DNA from: Gordionus sp. m RMFG-2023
Taxonomy: Eukaryota; Nematomorpha; Gordioida; Chordodea; Parachordodidae
DNA length: 64,000 nucleotides
Direction of reading: 5' to 3'
Assembly: GCF_954871325.1 (NCBI RefSeq)
Contig: NC_088778.1
Location: 3,257,743-3,321,742 of the forward strand
Positions 40,384 to 53,900 of the stretch are shown here, piece after piece (the stretch's first letter is position 1; each line of letters starts with the position of its first letter). The translations under genes and the position numbers were made by a program. The notes under the pieces were generated by a model. The model did no database searches. It saw only the letters and a list, made by a program, of their open reading frames with translations, and was not told the DNA's origin.

Positions 40384-41538
40384 AGAAGGAAAGAAGATTA
40401 GGGTGTTTTAGTTCAAAATTTGAATAGACTGGTCTAAAATAAGTTTCACAAATAAGATGCCAAGACTGACTATAAAGTTAAAAAACAAATAACACATTGC
40501 CCGAAAAAAAATTAGGCGCTCATATCCTATAATAACTCCTTATTTTATTTAATCAAGTGATAAATGCCATTTAAAATTTGAAATTAATTTTTCGTACTTG
40601 GCAAGTAAATCCCTTCGTCCGAATCTATTTCGTCGTGCGTATCATCAACCTTAACGCGGATTATTTGATCAGCTGGTATTTGATGAACCCCCTCGATATT
40701 TCGACAGGTGTCGAAGTAGCAAGATTTGAAAAATCCGACTTTCGAATTAGCACCCAACCACCATTCTGTTGCTATGAAGCACCCTAATTGCATTAAATCA
40801 TTAAAGTATTTTTAAACTCGATCAGCTGTTAAACCGTTAATTTTGCGTCATGGCGCCCACCATAGATTCAGCTATAAAGGGTTGCTCAGCGTATTTAAAT
40901 TAAATTTGAACTAGAATTTTAAAAAAGCACCTAAATTTATTTAATTTTTTTTTAAAACTACTCTAAATTTTCAAAAGTAGAGCCAATGATGTCCCATCTA
41001 GCCTGGCTAAATGTATAATAAGGGGGCTTAACTATAAATGCCTTTCTTTCTAGTTATTAAAAACGTTTATTATAATTTCCAGATTGAATAATAAAATTCA
41101 TGTTAGCTGCACTATTAGACTAAAAAATTATAAGTTAGCTGTCGTTTATAGTTTAGGAGCTAAATTCCCTGTTGTGTTGTCAATGGTTGACAAACGTATC
41201 CATTTTATCCCATTATCTGGGTAATATGTCAGAGGCCCAGGCCCGGGGTACAATAAGTAGCAAAAATTATGATATAAATTTAAACATTTTATTTAACTTT
41301 TTAATAACACATGGCATAATTATATATATTTAATTAAAGACAAGAAATATAAAAGGGCAAAATATTTTACACCAGGAGGGCTTAATCAGAAATAATTATG
41401 TCAGGCATAGGGATTCTATAGAACATTGATCCTATTCAGCACAAGATGAAAAATCATGAGTAACTACGATTTTACCCTACTTGTAATTTAGCTTGTCTCT
41501 TCTAAGCTTAAAAATAGCGTGCTATCGAACAGATGTCA

Positions 41539-41660
41539 GGCCTTGTTTACAATAAGCGCGATATAGCTCAAACGATGTCTAATTTACGCGAAACTACATA
41601 AATATAATTTAACGTTATGAATCTTGTAAATTATGTATCGCTTGAGCGAAGGCCACGTTC
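41539..41660. repeat. imperfect hairpin with GGCC ends
   Basis: GGCCTTGTTTACA...GCTCAAACGATGTCTAATTTA on the left pairs with TAAATTATGTATCGCTTGAGC...GAAGGCC on the right. The GGCC ends recall PIF-type MITEs, but no TTA duplication is found. The following 330 bp are unusually GC-rich for the region and hold nothing I recognise. Confidence 0.4.
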
Positions 41661-42312
41661 ATGGTAATTGCTAAATACCGCGATGTCGCTCGCGATAGGC
41701 AATTCGTGCTAAACTATAGAATAGCTGTACAATTTAACATGAACAACATCACGGTTTTCCGCTTACGAAACAATTCCAGAATGGAGCCCGATATGCCACT
41801 TCATATTTGGGCGATTTTGTTAGCCAACATCTGTTTGGAACGCGAATTCGTGCTTTGGAAAGCAATATCGTAGATATTTTGGGTTAATAGATTTCGTGGA
41901 CAAATTGTATCGAACTTTTGTTTAATCGAATAAACGAAATTAGTATAATTTGCGAAACGTGGAAACACGACCGATTTCGAAATCACTTTGGATATGTTTA
42001 TGTTTTCATAAATTTGTTTTTATTTGAATGTGTGGGTGTGTGTTAAAATAGAGAATTCGAATATATTATTAAGCAAAAACCCTTACAGCAACTAAGGGTA
42101 AATCCTAGAATGAGAATGGAAAGTGGCCACAACCATAATAATTTTATTTTTTCCTTTGTAACGTTAATCATGAATTGTGATGGTTGATTAATATTTGACA
42201 AATACAATTATAGAAAACACGATTCTAAAAAAGAAACATGGCATATATTACAACAAATGTTATATTATAAACAATCATATGTTAGCGGCAATGTGTTATT
42301 TTTTCAAACTTA

Positions 42313-42472
42313 TAGTGCGCACAAATTGAATATGTCAAAGCTGCGTTACAAAACGCAAATAATGCATTTTAAGGGCATTCGTATAAATTGACTACGTTTG
42401 CGTTTTATATTTTAATTTATTGATATGCGTTTTAAAACGCTGCGTTGAAACGTTCAATTTGTACGCAAGCAC
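42313..42472. mobile_element. inverted-repeat element (AGTGCGCACAAATTGA)
   Basis: The left end AGTGCGCACAAATTGAA is mirrored by TTCAATTTGTACGCAAGCACT at the right, with internal GCGTTACAAAACGC and GCGTTTTAAAACGC. A single similar end occurs at about 51910 in CPSF73 intron 7. Confidence 0.6.
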
Positions 42473-44838
42473 TTTTTTTGTTAAATTTTAGAAAATCTCG
42501 ATTTCACCGGAAATATATTTCATCGTGTTTAAAATACCCATCTTATGAATTGTGGATAACTTTACCGTTAAATTTTGAGCCATTTATAATTTATACGAAA
42601 AATCAATGAAAAAAACTGATATAAATTATATTAAGTTCAAAAGTGACAGGAAATAAATTAACTGAATTTTTTAGGATATAGGTATTCCCAAACACGATAG
42701 AATGCACTTCCGGTAAAATCCGATTTTCTAAATTTAAAAAAAAACGCGCTCAAAATATGATTTAAATTCGAAAAATTAACCCATTTCTACTAACATATAT
42801 AAAGATAACGGCTCCCCCCTCCCCTCTCTTTCCGAATGGGTTTATTTTATTTATTTAATTTTCCATGATTTTAATTGAAGCATCATTTTTAGGAATAAGT
42901 GAGCCAAGATTGTTTCATCTTATTAGTTGATTTTTGGAAAATAGTTTTGAATTATTGGCGGAGAAAATTTATTTTTCGGGATAGGTTCTTAATGAAAGAG
43001 AATAAATAATATAAAATAAATGGGGCGATTGTATCGAATAACTACGGAAGATTGAAGGTTAAGAATATATCATCAATTGTAGAATCCGTGAACATTAGGA
43101 ATATTAATAATTAAGTTATTTATTTTCAACTAAGATCAAATAAAAACAAAAAAGTAAAGGTAATCATGATCATTTAGGTATATATACAAAATTAACATCA
43201 ATTTAATATTAAAATAAATTGTATAACTTTTCAAAACATCAATTTAATATTAAATATAATATAATATGTCGTTTTAAGCCTAAAGTCTTCTACAATACAA
43301 AATCCATTAATAAACATTGATACTTGTATTTAACAGTTCTTAATTCGCTAAACCAAAAATTGCTAAAAATTGGGAATCTCGTTTATAACTCCTAGAAAAT
43401 TTTTGAAATAAATTTGAAATTAATATTAGTATGCTAGGGAAATAAACACTGGTATTTAAATTAAGTTTTTTTTAAAAAATCGCCTAACATGGAGGAAATA
43501 TTATTGATATTCCCAATTTGATTCCCAAATTGGTGAATAATTTTGGGGCAATGATTTTCCTCCATTTTTAGCAATTTTTTTTAAACAAAAACTCGATTTA
43601 AATACAATTGTTTATTTCCCTAGCATACATTTAATTAAAAATTTTCTAAGGAATACAGGCAAAATTTCCAAATTTTAGCGATTTACATATATATTAATAA
43701 TAAATTTTTTATAAGGGCTCTAAAATATCGAATGTTATAGATTCCTAATCCTATTTTAACATATGGAATTCTAACAACAATCGTTATAATATCCTACCGT
43801 ACATTATAATTAATGTGTAATCGATAGATATATAATTATAAAACTTAATTGGTCAGTCTTTTTAATATCTTAGGTCGTATCTAAAATAATTTCATAAAAG
43901 AAGGCTTCATTAATTTTGCTAAATTTAATATTAAAATAATTAACATTTGATGAATATAATTTAAAACTAATTTCTTACTATATAAACAATTTAATTAGGT
44001 GTTATGGATTTCTGATGATTTTAAATTATGTTATACTAGTATTTTTTAAGTAATTAAGATTTTATATGAGGTCTCTTAGGCCTTCTGAAGCCATCCGATT
44101 TTTTAAACATTGACTGGAGAGCTAGATGTTAGAGAAAGTAAAAAACATTAATGACATTTAAAAAAAATTAGTAGCGTTTTGCATCCCCTTTTTGAGGCCT
44201 ATTAGCGCTGTCAGTATTGAGGAGGTGTTTTATGTCTCTGTTTATCATGCATTATGATATAGAAAAAAGGAAAGTAATTCACTATATTTAAAATAAATCT
44301 TATAATTAAAAAGTTATATGTTTTCTTTTCTTATGGGGCTAGAGAGATTTCAACCAAGAGACCAATCTCATTCTCTGACCCCACCCCCAACCCCATAGCT
44401 ACGTCAATACTAAAAAGGTATATTTATCTACAAAAAAATAAATGGGAACATTAATAAATCCTTAAATTATATTCCATTAACGAATTCATATACTAGGCCA
44501 AAAAATCATATAAAATGAATATATTATTGATAAGCTCAGTTGATATGACCGATTAATACTAACCTTTAATTTGTTTTTTTATGTTGATATAAATTGATTT
44601 TTTTATAAATTGTGTAGATTGATTTTTTTTTATATAAATTTTTATATATTAATATGAAAATTGTTATATAAACCTGATTTTTTAGTTTGATAGATAAAAT
44701 GTAAAATTTTAAAATATATTATAAAAAATTAAATTATTAAAATAAAATAAAATAAACAATCATTTATATAGAAAACTTTAAGCTCTAAATTAAATCTAAA
44801 TTATACCTATCCAATCAAAATTTCCATTTTAATTTTTA

Positions 44839-44896
44839 CGTTACCTGTCAAATCTACTTTACCTGTCAATTCTCATTTTACCTACCAATTCTCAAA
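44839..44896 (+). promoter_or_regulatory. three ~19-bp tandem motifs just upstream of CPSF73
   Basis: TTACCTGTCAAATCTAC, TTACCTGTCAATTCTCA and TTACCTACCAATTCTCA stand in tandem 35-90 bases before the CPSF73 start codon. They could be transcription-factor sites, 5' leader sequence, or a chance tandem duplication; position is the only evidence for a regulatory role. Confidence 0.35.
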
Positions 44897-44930
44897 CTTT
44901 TACAGTGAAATTTAAATTTTAAATTCAGGC

Positions 44931-47900
44931 ATGACTGCAAGACTAAAATTTGAGAGCAATGTATCTCAAGAAGAAAAGGAACAATTCATTATAAAACCAT
45001 TGTTTGATATAAAATATATTAGTATATATTATAATTACTGTTACAGAGGTGCTGGCCAAGAAGTTGGTAGATCATGTATAATAATAGAATTTAAAGGGAA
45101 AAAAATTATGGTTTTTATAAAAAAAATTAATCCTATTATTTTCTATGTATTTTATGTACAGTTAGATTGCGGAATACACCCAGGTTTGATGGGAATGGAT
45201 GCTCTGCCTTATGTTGATTTCATAGATGCGGATGAAATTGATTTATTATTAGTCAGCCAGTAATATAATTACTACTATTTTTAATAAATTTTAATTATCT
45301 TATTCTAATATAATTATTTTGATCTAGCTTTCATTTAGACCATTGTGGAGCTCTGCCTTGGTTTCTTGAAAAAACAACATTTCGGGGTAGATGTTTTATG
45401 ACCCATGCATCAAAAGCTATATATCGTTGGTTACTTTCTGATTATGTTAGGGTTAGGTTTGTAAATATCATATACCCAATGTATATATATTTATATAATT
45501 TATCATATATTTAAAAACTATTAATTCTATCAATTAACTATGGCACTAATTTTATTTAATTAAAACATTTAGTGCATCTACTCAGGAGCAAATGTTATTT
45601 ACTGAAGAAGATCTTGAAAAAAGTACCCACAAAATTGAAACCATCAATTTTCATGAAGTAAGTTTTGTTAATTAATTAATTTTTTTTTGAAATTTTTAAT
45701 ATATTTCTAAAAATCATTTGGAACAATTTATAAAAAATATTTTATGAGTTTATAATCATAATTTCAAAGGGGCCATGCCATAAATGTATATACAGGGTTG
45801 CTGGTATTATATTTGGTAATACATTAAAGCAAAGACCATTAAGTGGTATAATAAATAAGTTTGAAGTGTTTAAAATATAGAAATACCTCATTTATGTAAT
45901 AGAAGAAAAATTTATTTAATTAAATAAAAAATCTCTCAAAACTTTTTAATTACAAAAAATAATTTTTTAAATTTAAAATGTTTAATATTAATTATATTTT
46001 ATCCAATAATACCAATGATAGTTTTAGAAATTCCTCTTTATTTAATAATCAAAATATTCACATGTATTCATCATCAATATTTGATAATTCTGTTTATTTA
46101 ATTTTCCTTTTCCATTCCAGCATTTTTGAAAATAAGTGCCAATTCTACAATAATAAACCTTATGAATTAAGAAAATATAATTGTTGGATTAAATAGAAAA
46201 TTGAAATAGTAACAAAATTGTTATCCCAGCTTGATATGAAAATAAAGGATATTGCTAAACATTTTGATATGCCAATAGCCTCGGTAAAATATTAAGGCAA
46301 GAAACCTTTCCAGAATTTATAGAGTGACCATTGAAGCAATACCAAATACTAAAAAAGGGATGTGAAAAAAAAATAAATCCGAAATCAAAAGAAAGGTGAG
46401 AAATCTTTTAATGGATAACAATACGTCTACTATCAAAGATATTTTATAAAATTTGCCTCCAGATTTCCCCCAAAAATGAGGGGACCATGCAAAAATATTT
46501 AAATAATAGGATGGTCTATGCTGTTCTTAATGATAATCAAAGACCTGCAGGCCCAGCCCTAAACCTGGCCCAAGCAGGACCTGGCTGTATTTTAAATTTT
46601 TTAAATATACCCGGGCTGGCCTTAAAAAATTTTTTTTTAAACATATCCGGGCTGGGCTGGGCCTAAAAATTTTTAAATATATCCGGGCCGGGCCTAAGAT
46701 TGTTAAACCCAGGCCAGGCCTTAATATTTTTTATAAAAATTTTTACTTGTGAGTTAATGGTTATAAGATTATATTATATTATAGTTATGATTAATATAAT
46801 ATTGGGTGATGGTTAACACTACCTAACAACCCACAGATCGATCTAATTATTAATTTCCTGCAAATTTATTTAAAGTATTAATATATATTTTTTTATAATT
46901 CATATCTAAATTTTTACAACATATTTTACCAAAACAATCAAATAAAGGAATATCTTAAATAAGCCCCAATATTCAAGTATTATTAATATATTTTTTTATA
47001 ATTCATATCTAAATTTTTAGAATATATTTTACCAAAACAATCAAATAAAGGAATATCACTTCTTAAAGTTTGTAATACCTTTCAAAGCGAAAAGGAGAAA
47101 TAAAATTGATTTTACTTAATATAAAGCATTTTTTAATTGAAAAATTTGTTTTACACAAGTATCATTTTATTTCTCTTTTTCTCTGTCCCAAATTCAAGCA
47201 ATTATGTATGTAGTCAGGGACAGATCGCAAAATGACGGAAAACTATATAAAAGATTATATTAAATTACAAGAGGCTCAGGAAGTAAATGAAATACCATCG
47301 ACCAGTCAAATTACGACTGTTGTTAAACAAACTGAATCGTTTTATGACAAATGGGGCGATGGTAATTCTGGTAATATGTCAATACCCAATGATGAATATT
47401 ATAATTACATAGATAATAGATAAAACATTTAAGGTGGATAATTTGTTAGAGTGGTGGGCGGCTCATCAAAGCGAATTTCCAATTTTAGCAAAATTGGCAA
47501 TTCCTGCTTTAAGTGCAAGCTGTGAGCGGAATTTTTCCATTACTGGGAGAATTCTTGAAGAAAGAAGAAGTAATCTTCAACCTGAAAAGGTAGATATGCT
47601 TCTCTTTATTCATGATAATTTGTGAATTTTTAATATCTTTCTTGAGTATAGGGTTTCGTCAATCATGCTGGTTTTTTACTTTGCAAACTGTCAAATATTT
47701 ATTGCATTTATTATATTTACCTTGAGTCATGAAAGTTTTTAATTTAACATTTTTCATTATTTTTTTTTACAATATTATATAATACAATTATCTTCTTTTG
47801 TTAAAAATTTATATTATAAAATAAATTATATTAATATTGTGCAATTAGATTATATTTTCAAAATACTATTTATTATACATGCATTTTTTTAAATAGCAAT

Positions 47901-50900
47901 TTATTTTTATTTTATAAATTAAATAGTAAATTAAATACAATACATTATATTCTCAAAATATTTTCCATTTTTATAAATTAAATATTAGTTTTATTTTTAA
48001 ATGTAATATAAAATATAGTGTATGACAAATATTATTACCATTTTTATGAATATTAGTTTTATTTTTATAAATGCAATATAAAATATAGTATATGCTCAAA
48101 ATATCAATTTTTATAAATAACAGTTTTATAATTTTTATAAATTCAATATAATATTCTCAAAATATTAGCTTTTTACATGTATTTTTTAAATAATAAGCGA
48201 TAATATTCGCTGAAAAATATGGTAAAATACCTCATAGGTGAATTTTTGTATATACCAGGTCGAATATAATTTTAAAAAATTCCGAGCCGGGCCTGAAATT
48301 TTTTTTTTAAAAAAATATCCGGGCCGGGTATTAAATTTTCAAATCCGGGCCGGGCCGTATAAAATTTTTTTTAAAAATATCCGGGCCGGGCCTAAAAAAT
48401 TTAAAACCGGGCCGGGTAGTGCAAATGGTACCTCTGCAGGTCTCTGATGATAATTACATCATTTGGAAGAATTGTTACTAATTCTTTCAGATAATGAAGA
48501 AAACGCAAAGGGTCCTTCAATAATTCGATGCATAAAACGCTGACCTCTTGCCATTGGAAGGTGGAACTATCACAGTTGGTGTGACATTGTATGGGGCTTA
48601 AGCAAACAATAACATGTAGGTTTATGCCTGTTTCATCCAGAAAGAACATTTTTTCCATATGTTTATCATTTTAAGGCAGTAAGTCTAGCGAATATGAACT
48701 GCCCCTGGTGTATTTTGTCGATCGAACTCTTTCCCAGCCCATTTTTTAGTCCATCCTATTTTTTTAAATTTTTTCCGAATTGTCCCCTCATTTTTGGGGA
48801 AACCTGGAGGCATATTATAACATCTTTGATAGTAGACAGACGTGTTGTTACCCATTGAAAGATTTATAACCTTTCTTTCAATTTTCGGATGTATCTTTTT
48901 TTGTATCTGTATCATTTTTTTATTTGGCATTGCTTCAATGCCCCCCTCCTCCCATAAATACTAGAAAGGTTTCTTGCCATAATTTGTTAACCGAGGCTAT
49001 TGACATATCAATATGTTTAGCAATATTCTTTATTTTCATTCCTTCCATTTTGCTGGGGTAACAATTTTGTTACTATAATAATTTTCTTTTTATTCCAACA
49101 ATTATATTTTCTTTTTGGGTTTTGAAATGGCGGTGAGTTTATAGGGTTTATTATTAAAGAATTGGTACTTGCTGGAATGGAAAAGAAATAAGAACGGAAT
49201 TATCAAATATTGATGAAGAATACGTGGGAATATTTTGATTATTAAATAAAGAGGAATTTCTAAAACTATCATTTGTATTGGATAAAAAATATTATTAATA
49301 TTAAACATCTTAAAATTTAAAAAATTATTTTTTTGTAATTAAAAAGTTTTATGAGAAATTTATTTAATTTAATATATTTTTCTTCTATTACATAAATGAG
49401 GTATTTCTATTTTTTAAACACTTCAAACTTATTTATTATACCACTTAATGGTCTTTGTATTTAATGTTATTCCCAAATAAAACACCTGCAACCCTGTATA
49501 ACCTTTTGAAAAGTATTTTTGTGTCAAAGATAATAATTTTTTTTACACAGTATTTGTATCTTAAATCAACTATTTTTATGATCATGATCATGAAATTACT
49601 TATAAAAAATTAATTGATGGGATTTTAAATTTAATGTTGTTAAATTATTTAAATTTGAATATAAAAGAGAATTTGTCAGAGTTATTCACAAAATAACCAA
49701 ATATTTTAAGATAGTAAGAATATACGTGAGTAAAAAAAATAGCTAAAGAATTTTTATATATGTCAAAAAAATTAGATAGATATTTTTAGATATAATTATG
49801 TTTGGGAACACAATTATGAAATTGTATTTTTAAATTATAATGTTTTAAATATAAGACAAAAGAGGATAAAGTACAATTATAGAATCAGAAACTTAATTTA
49901 AGACAGAAAAGAGTTAATATGTATATATATGTGAATTAATCCAAAAATATTATAAAGTTGTCCATAGTAGTAAATAAGCCTCCATGTTCTATTGGTTAAT
50001 TTTGAATTGTATAGTTTAGTAATCAATGCCTATAAAAATATATGCTCATTAGATGTAAAAGAATACTAATATTTGCTCTTCTTACTGAATTGCATATTCT
50101 TACAATTTAAATTTGTTTTTAATTTAGGTTTAGGTAATTCTAAACAAGATATCACTGTTGCAATCAAAAATATATTAATATCGCAAATGCCAAAAAAATA
50201 AAATAAAATATTTGATTGGCAGTGGAGTGGCTTTAATTTAAAAAAAATAAAAATAAATTTCCGATATTTGCAAATAATTTTTAAAATTAACGATTTTCAA
50301 AGATTTATAAATAATTTAGATATTTTTTTTACAAATATATTTATATCTGTAATCCCATAGTATTGTTAAATGGCCCAATTTGAACTGATTTTTAAAAGCG
50401 GCCAACTCATTATTATCCAGGAAAATATTACGCATAAATGACACAAAGGTCTAGACATCTATTAGCAAAATCTTGAGACCTAGGCAAAATTTTTCTTACT
50501 AAAATATTAAGTTACCCATTTTTTTTCAAAAAACGAGCCCTTTTACAGCACTTTTCCCAAATACAATTGTAGGAAAATTGGCTCAACCCTGTAAATAGTG
50601 TTACTATAATATTACAATACCATTGACTTAATTAAAAGAACTCCAGGAGTCATTTCGTGTTTTGTTTATATCTTTTTTTTGTGTGTGTGGTGTGTTAATG
50701 ATTTAGGAAAAAGAGGTTAATGGAATTCGTTTCAAGGCTTATATGGCTGGTCACGTGTTAGGAGCTGCCATGTTTTTCATAGAAATAGCAGGAGTCAAGG
50801 TATTATACATTTTAATTCTCTTATTATATTGTAAGCATATTTATGACTGACATGAGTAGTTTTCGTATAAGACTGAATGTAAAATCTTATTTTGAATTTT

Positions 50901-53900
50901 TCATTTTTTATTGACCAATCAGCCCCAGTTCAGACTATTATTTTATATGATTAGTTTTTAGGGGGGGGGGAAGTAATGTTATACCTGTAGATTGCTCCAT
51001 CTGGCTGCAACTGGGCAAATCGTAAAGAACGAAAAACGAATCTGGCTGAGCATATTACCCTAAAATGTTTCTGATTAGCCATTTTTTTTTGGTTCTGGAC
51101 ATTGTGCTATTTTTATTTCATATTTTTTTAAAAATAAATCTTCTGCTTTTTTTTAAAAAAAAAAAATTATTTACTTTTCTAATCTCGGTTATAAAGTAAT
51201 TAATTTTACTATTATGAATTTACTTTTATCCTATTAATGTATTTTAAAAAAATACAGTTACTTTACACTGGAGATTTTTCCCGAGTCGAAGATAGGCATT
51301 TGATGGCAGCCGAAATCCCTTCCGTTAGGCCGGACATATTAATCACGGTTTCATTTAGATCAGATGATAATACGTATGGTGAATTCCACTAATAAAATCA
51401 ACAAAAATGAGGACGATTTTTTTGGCTTGGCATGACCCTTTCAGATTTTTTTTTAAAAAATTTGTGTATTCATAGTATATATTAAATATTAAGTTCAAAA
51501 TGTCGCAAGTTAAAAGCCGGAAATGTAGTGATGTTACATCCGCTCTATTTATAAGGCCTTTTGTTTTTAAAAAAAAACGGTGAACTTAATATTTTGTTAA
51601 GAAAAAAATATGAAACAAGCCGGAAGATTTTGGATCATATATGGCACAAAGGTTTGGATATCTATTAGCGAAATTTCTAGCTAGAATATTGAGTTAACTA
51701 TTTTTAAAAAAATCTGCTCAATCTAGCCGTTTTGTTTAAAATGAAAATCGCTAAAATTTATTTTTGAATTATTAAATTAAATTTAAAAATATTTTTAAAA
51801 GGTTTTATGGCCCTTAAGAACTGTACCTAATGTTTTGTCTCGCAATATCTATAAAAATTGAAAGAGATAATGAACCAATATCTATAAAAATCAACCATGT
51901 ACATTATAGTGCGCACAAATTGACCGTTTACGTTTTGCCGTAATTTTTAAATAAAAAAAAACGTAACGCGTCCCATGTTTAAATCGAGGTTGTCTTTTTT
52001 TCATATTTAATATCCGTCGATTCAAAATTTTAAATAAGTTTCTAGAAAAATAAAAGGATTTGTCTTTGAAAATTATGTTATCGTCTGCCTTCTTATTTCT
52101 TTAATTTCTAAGTATTCCTTTTTAGGATTATAAGTAAGTTATTTATAATCACAATTTTTATATAATATTACGAAGTGAAGAATAAAAAAATATTTGCTGT
52201 TTTTTTAAATGGTTGCTAACTCCAAACGGTAATTTTACCAATATCCACGATAACCATTCGAAGTGCATTATTTGCGCTTGCAAGTGCAGCGTCCAAAGCG
52301 CTCACTTTGTATTTTTCTAAGGCTAAAATTTCGTATGAACAAAGAATTTATTTTTTTCCTATTCTATTCTATTATAACGTTATGCATTCAACTCAAATAT
52401 TCGGCAATAATTATTGATAAAAAAAATTTATTGTCTATATCACGATTAGGAATCCACGTATGGGACCCACATTCACGAAGATATGGAGGAAAGAGAAAAA
52501 CGATTTACCTCGTTGGTCCATGACATAACTTACAACCGAGGCGGGAGGTGCCTAATACCCGTTTTTGCCCTCGGACGTGCTCAAGAATTAATGCTCATTT
52601 TAGGTTTCTCCATTCTCCCCTCTCCTCTTTTTTTAAAAAAATAAATTAGTTTTGATCCCAAAATAAGATAAGTAGGTGCTGCCATAACTTGGCCCAATGC
52701 GCAGACCTTTGCCTGGAAAAAAAAAATTCGCTAAGCCTTGAGGAGTTGATTTTTTGTTCCGCTATAATCGGGGTAGCTTAAAATACCCCGAGGCGGAGGC
52801 GATAGTTTTCGTATCAAACCCCTTCTTTAATGGAGCGGTTAACGGTAAAATTGTGTACGATAATTTTTTACGGTTTAACATTGTATTTTTTTTTCTTCTT
52901 TCGAAGATGAGTATTGGCGCAACCATCCCGAATTAAACGATATCCCCATATATTACGCGTCCTCCTTAGCCAAGAAGTGCATGAACATTTTTCAGACCTA
53001 CATTAATTCCATGAACGAAAAAATAAGGAAACAAATAGCTCATTCTCCCAGAGACAATCCCTTCGCGTTTAAGCATATCAAATATCTCAAAGTTCATATA
53101 TATATATATTTATTTATTTATTATTGGTGTTGTTAAATCACCTTACTTTTTAGACGCCAAATTGTCTAAATTTCTTCTATGTCTAAAGTTCAACCTAAAG
53201 GTTTGGGAAGGGTTTATTTTTTATGATTAAGACTTGGCTAAGCCGTTTAGGAGTCTCTAAGGTTTTATTTAACACTTGTAATTAGAGAAGAAACCCTGAC
53301 ATCTGTTTAGTATTAATTGTAACTATTATATTTTTTTTATTTGTTGGTACACATATAGATAACACATTATTAATAGGGGAAGGGGGGGGAGTATATATAG
53401 AAGAGATAAAGCTCCCTATAAGATTTTGAAAAGTGGGTTCCATTTCCGGTTTTGATAATTGGCCCTATTTCAAGGATTCCAGAATCTTATTCCTGATAAC
53501 ATTTTCAAACAATATATCGTCCACTAAATATTATAGTTGCATTTTTTCCCCCGATAAATCAAAACCTTTCAATTAGTAATTGTTAAACGGCCCTATTTGT
53601 GCCGATTTTTAAAAAAACGGCTAACTCAGTATTTTATCCAGAATAAATATTACTCAAAGCCTAAGGATTTTTCTCATAGACGGCACAAAGGTTTGGGCAT
53701 CAATTACTGAAATCCAAGACTTTGGCAATATTTTTCTGGCTAAAGTAAGCCTTTTTATAATCGACTCAATCAAGCCATTTAACAACACTACCCGTAATAC
53801 TGTATTCTTCCATAGCGCCGATAAAGATATTTTAAAAAAAAATAATTTGGAGTTATCCTTTATTTGTATTGAGTTTTGTCGATCTCCTTATCTAGAGTAC

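Larger units (their letters stand above)
45793..49496 (-). mobile_element. Tc1-like transposon in fold-back form, with nested hAT
   Basis: The ends are CAGGGTTGCTGGTATTAT and its counterpart ending CCTGCAACCCTG, both flanked by TA. Each end continues inward as an inverted repeat of about 700 bp. The minus strand of the right half encodes a worn Tc1/IS630-type transposase: an N-terminal helix-turn-helix region, then [12 protein letters not shown], the first catalytic Asp motif, and NDVIII just before the hAT insertion. Left of the hAT the minus strand continues as KNSIDHP, which fits the second DxN/H motif with changes. The left arm repeats the N-terminal segment ([15 protein letters not shown]) on the plus strand. 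Several stops and frame changes interrupt both arms, and no C-terminal catalytic region is found, so it cannot encode a working enzyme. It looks like a fold-back derivative of one element or two copies head to head. Confidence 0.75.
45658..50706 (+). other. CPSF73 intron 5 (5 kb) carrying nested transposons
   Basis: Donor GTAAGT, acceptor ATTTAG. Most of its length is the Tc1-like/hAT composite at 45793-49496 and a TA-type MITE at 50360. From 49500 to 50360 only AT-rich filler is seen. Confidence 0.85.

Noticed and set aside
41661-41873. 70-codon open frame in the GC-richer island
   Set aside because: No family resemblance, no splice context, and an opposite-strand frame of similar length overlaps it.
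48401-48658. Independent small minus-strand gene
   Set aside because: The DETGINLH motif and position show it is part of the Tc1-like transposase.
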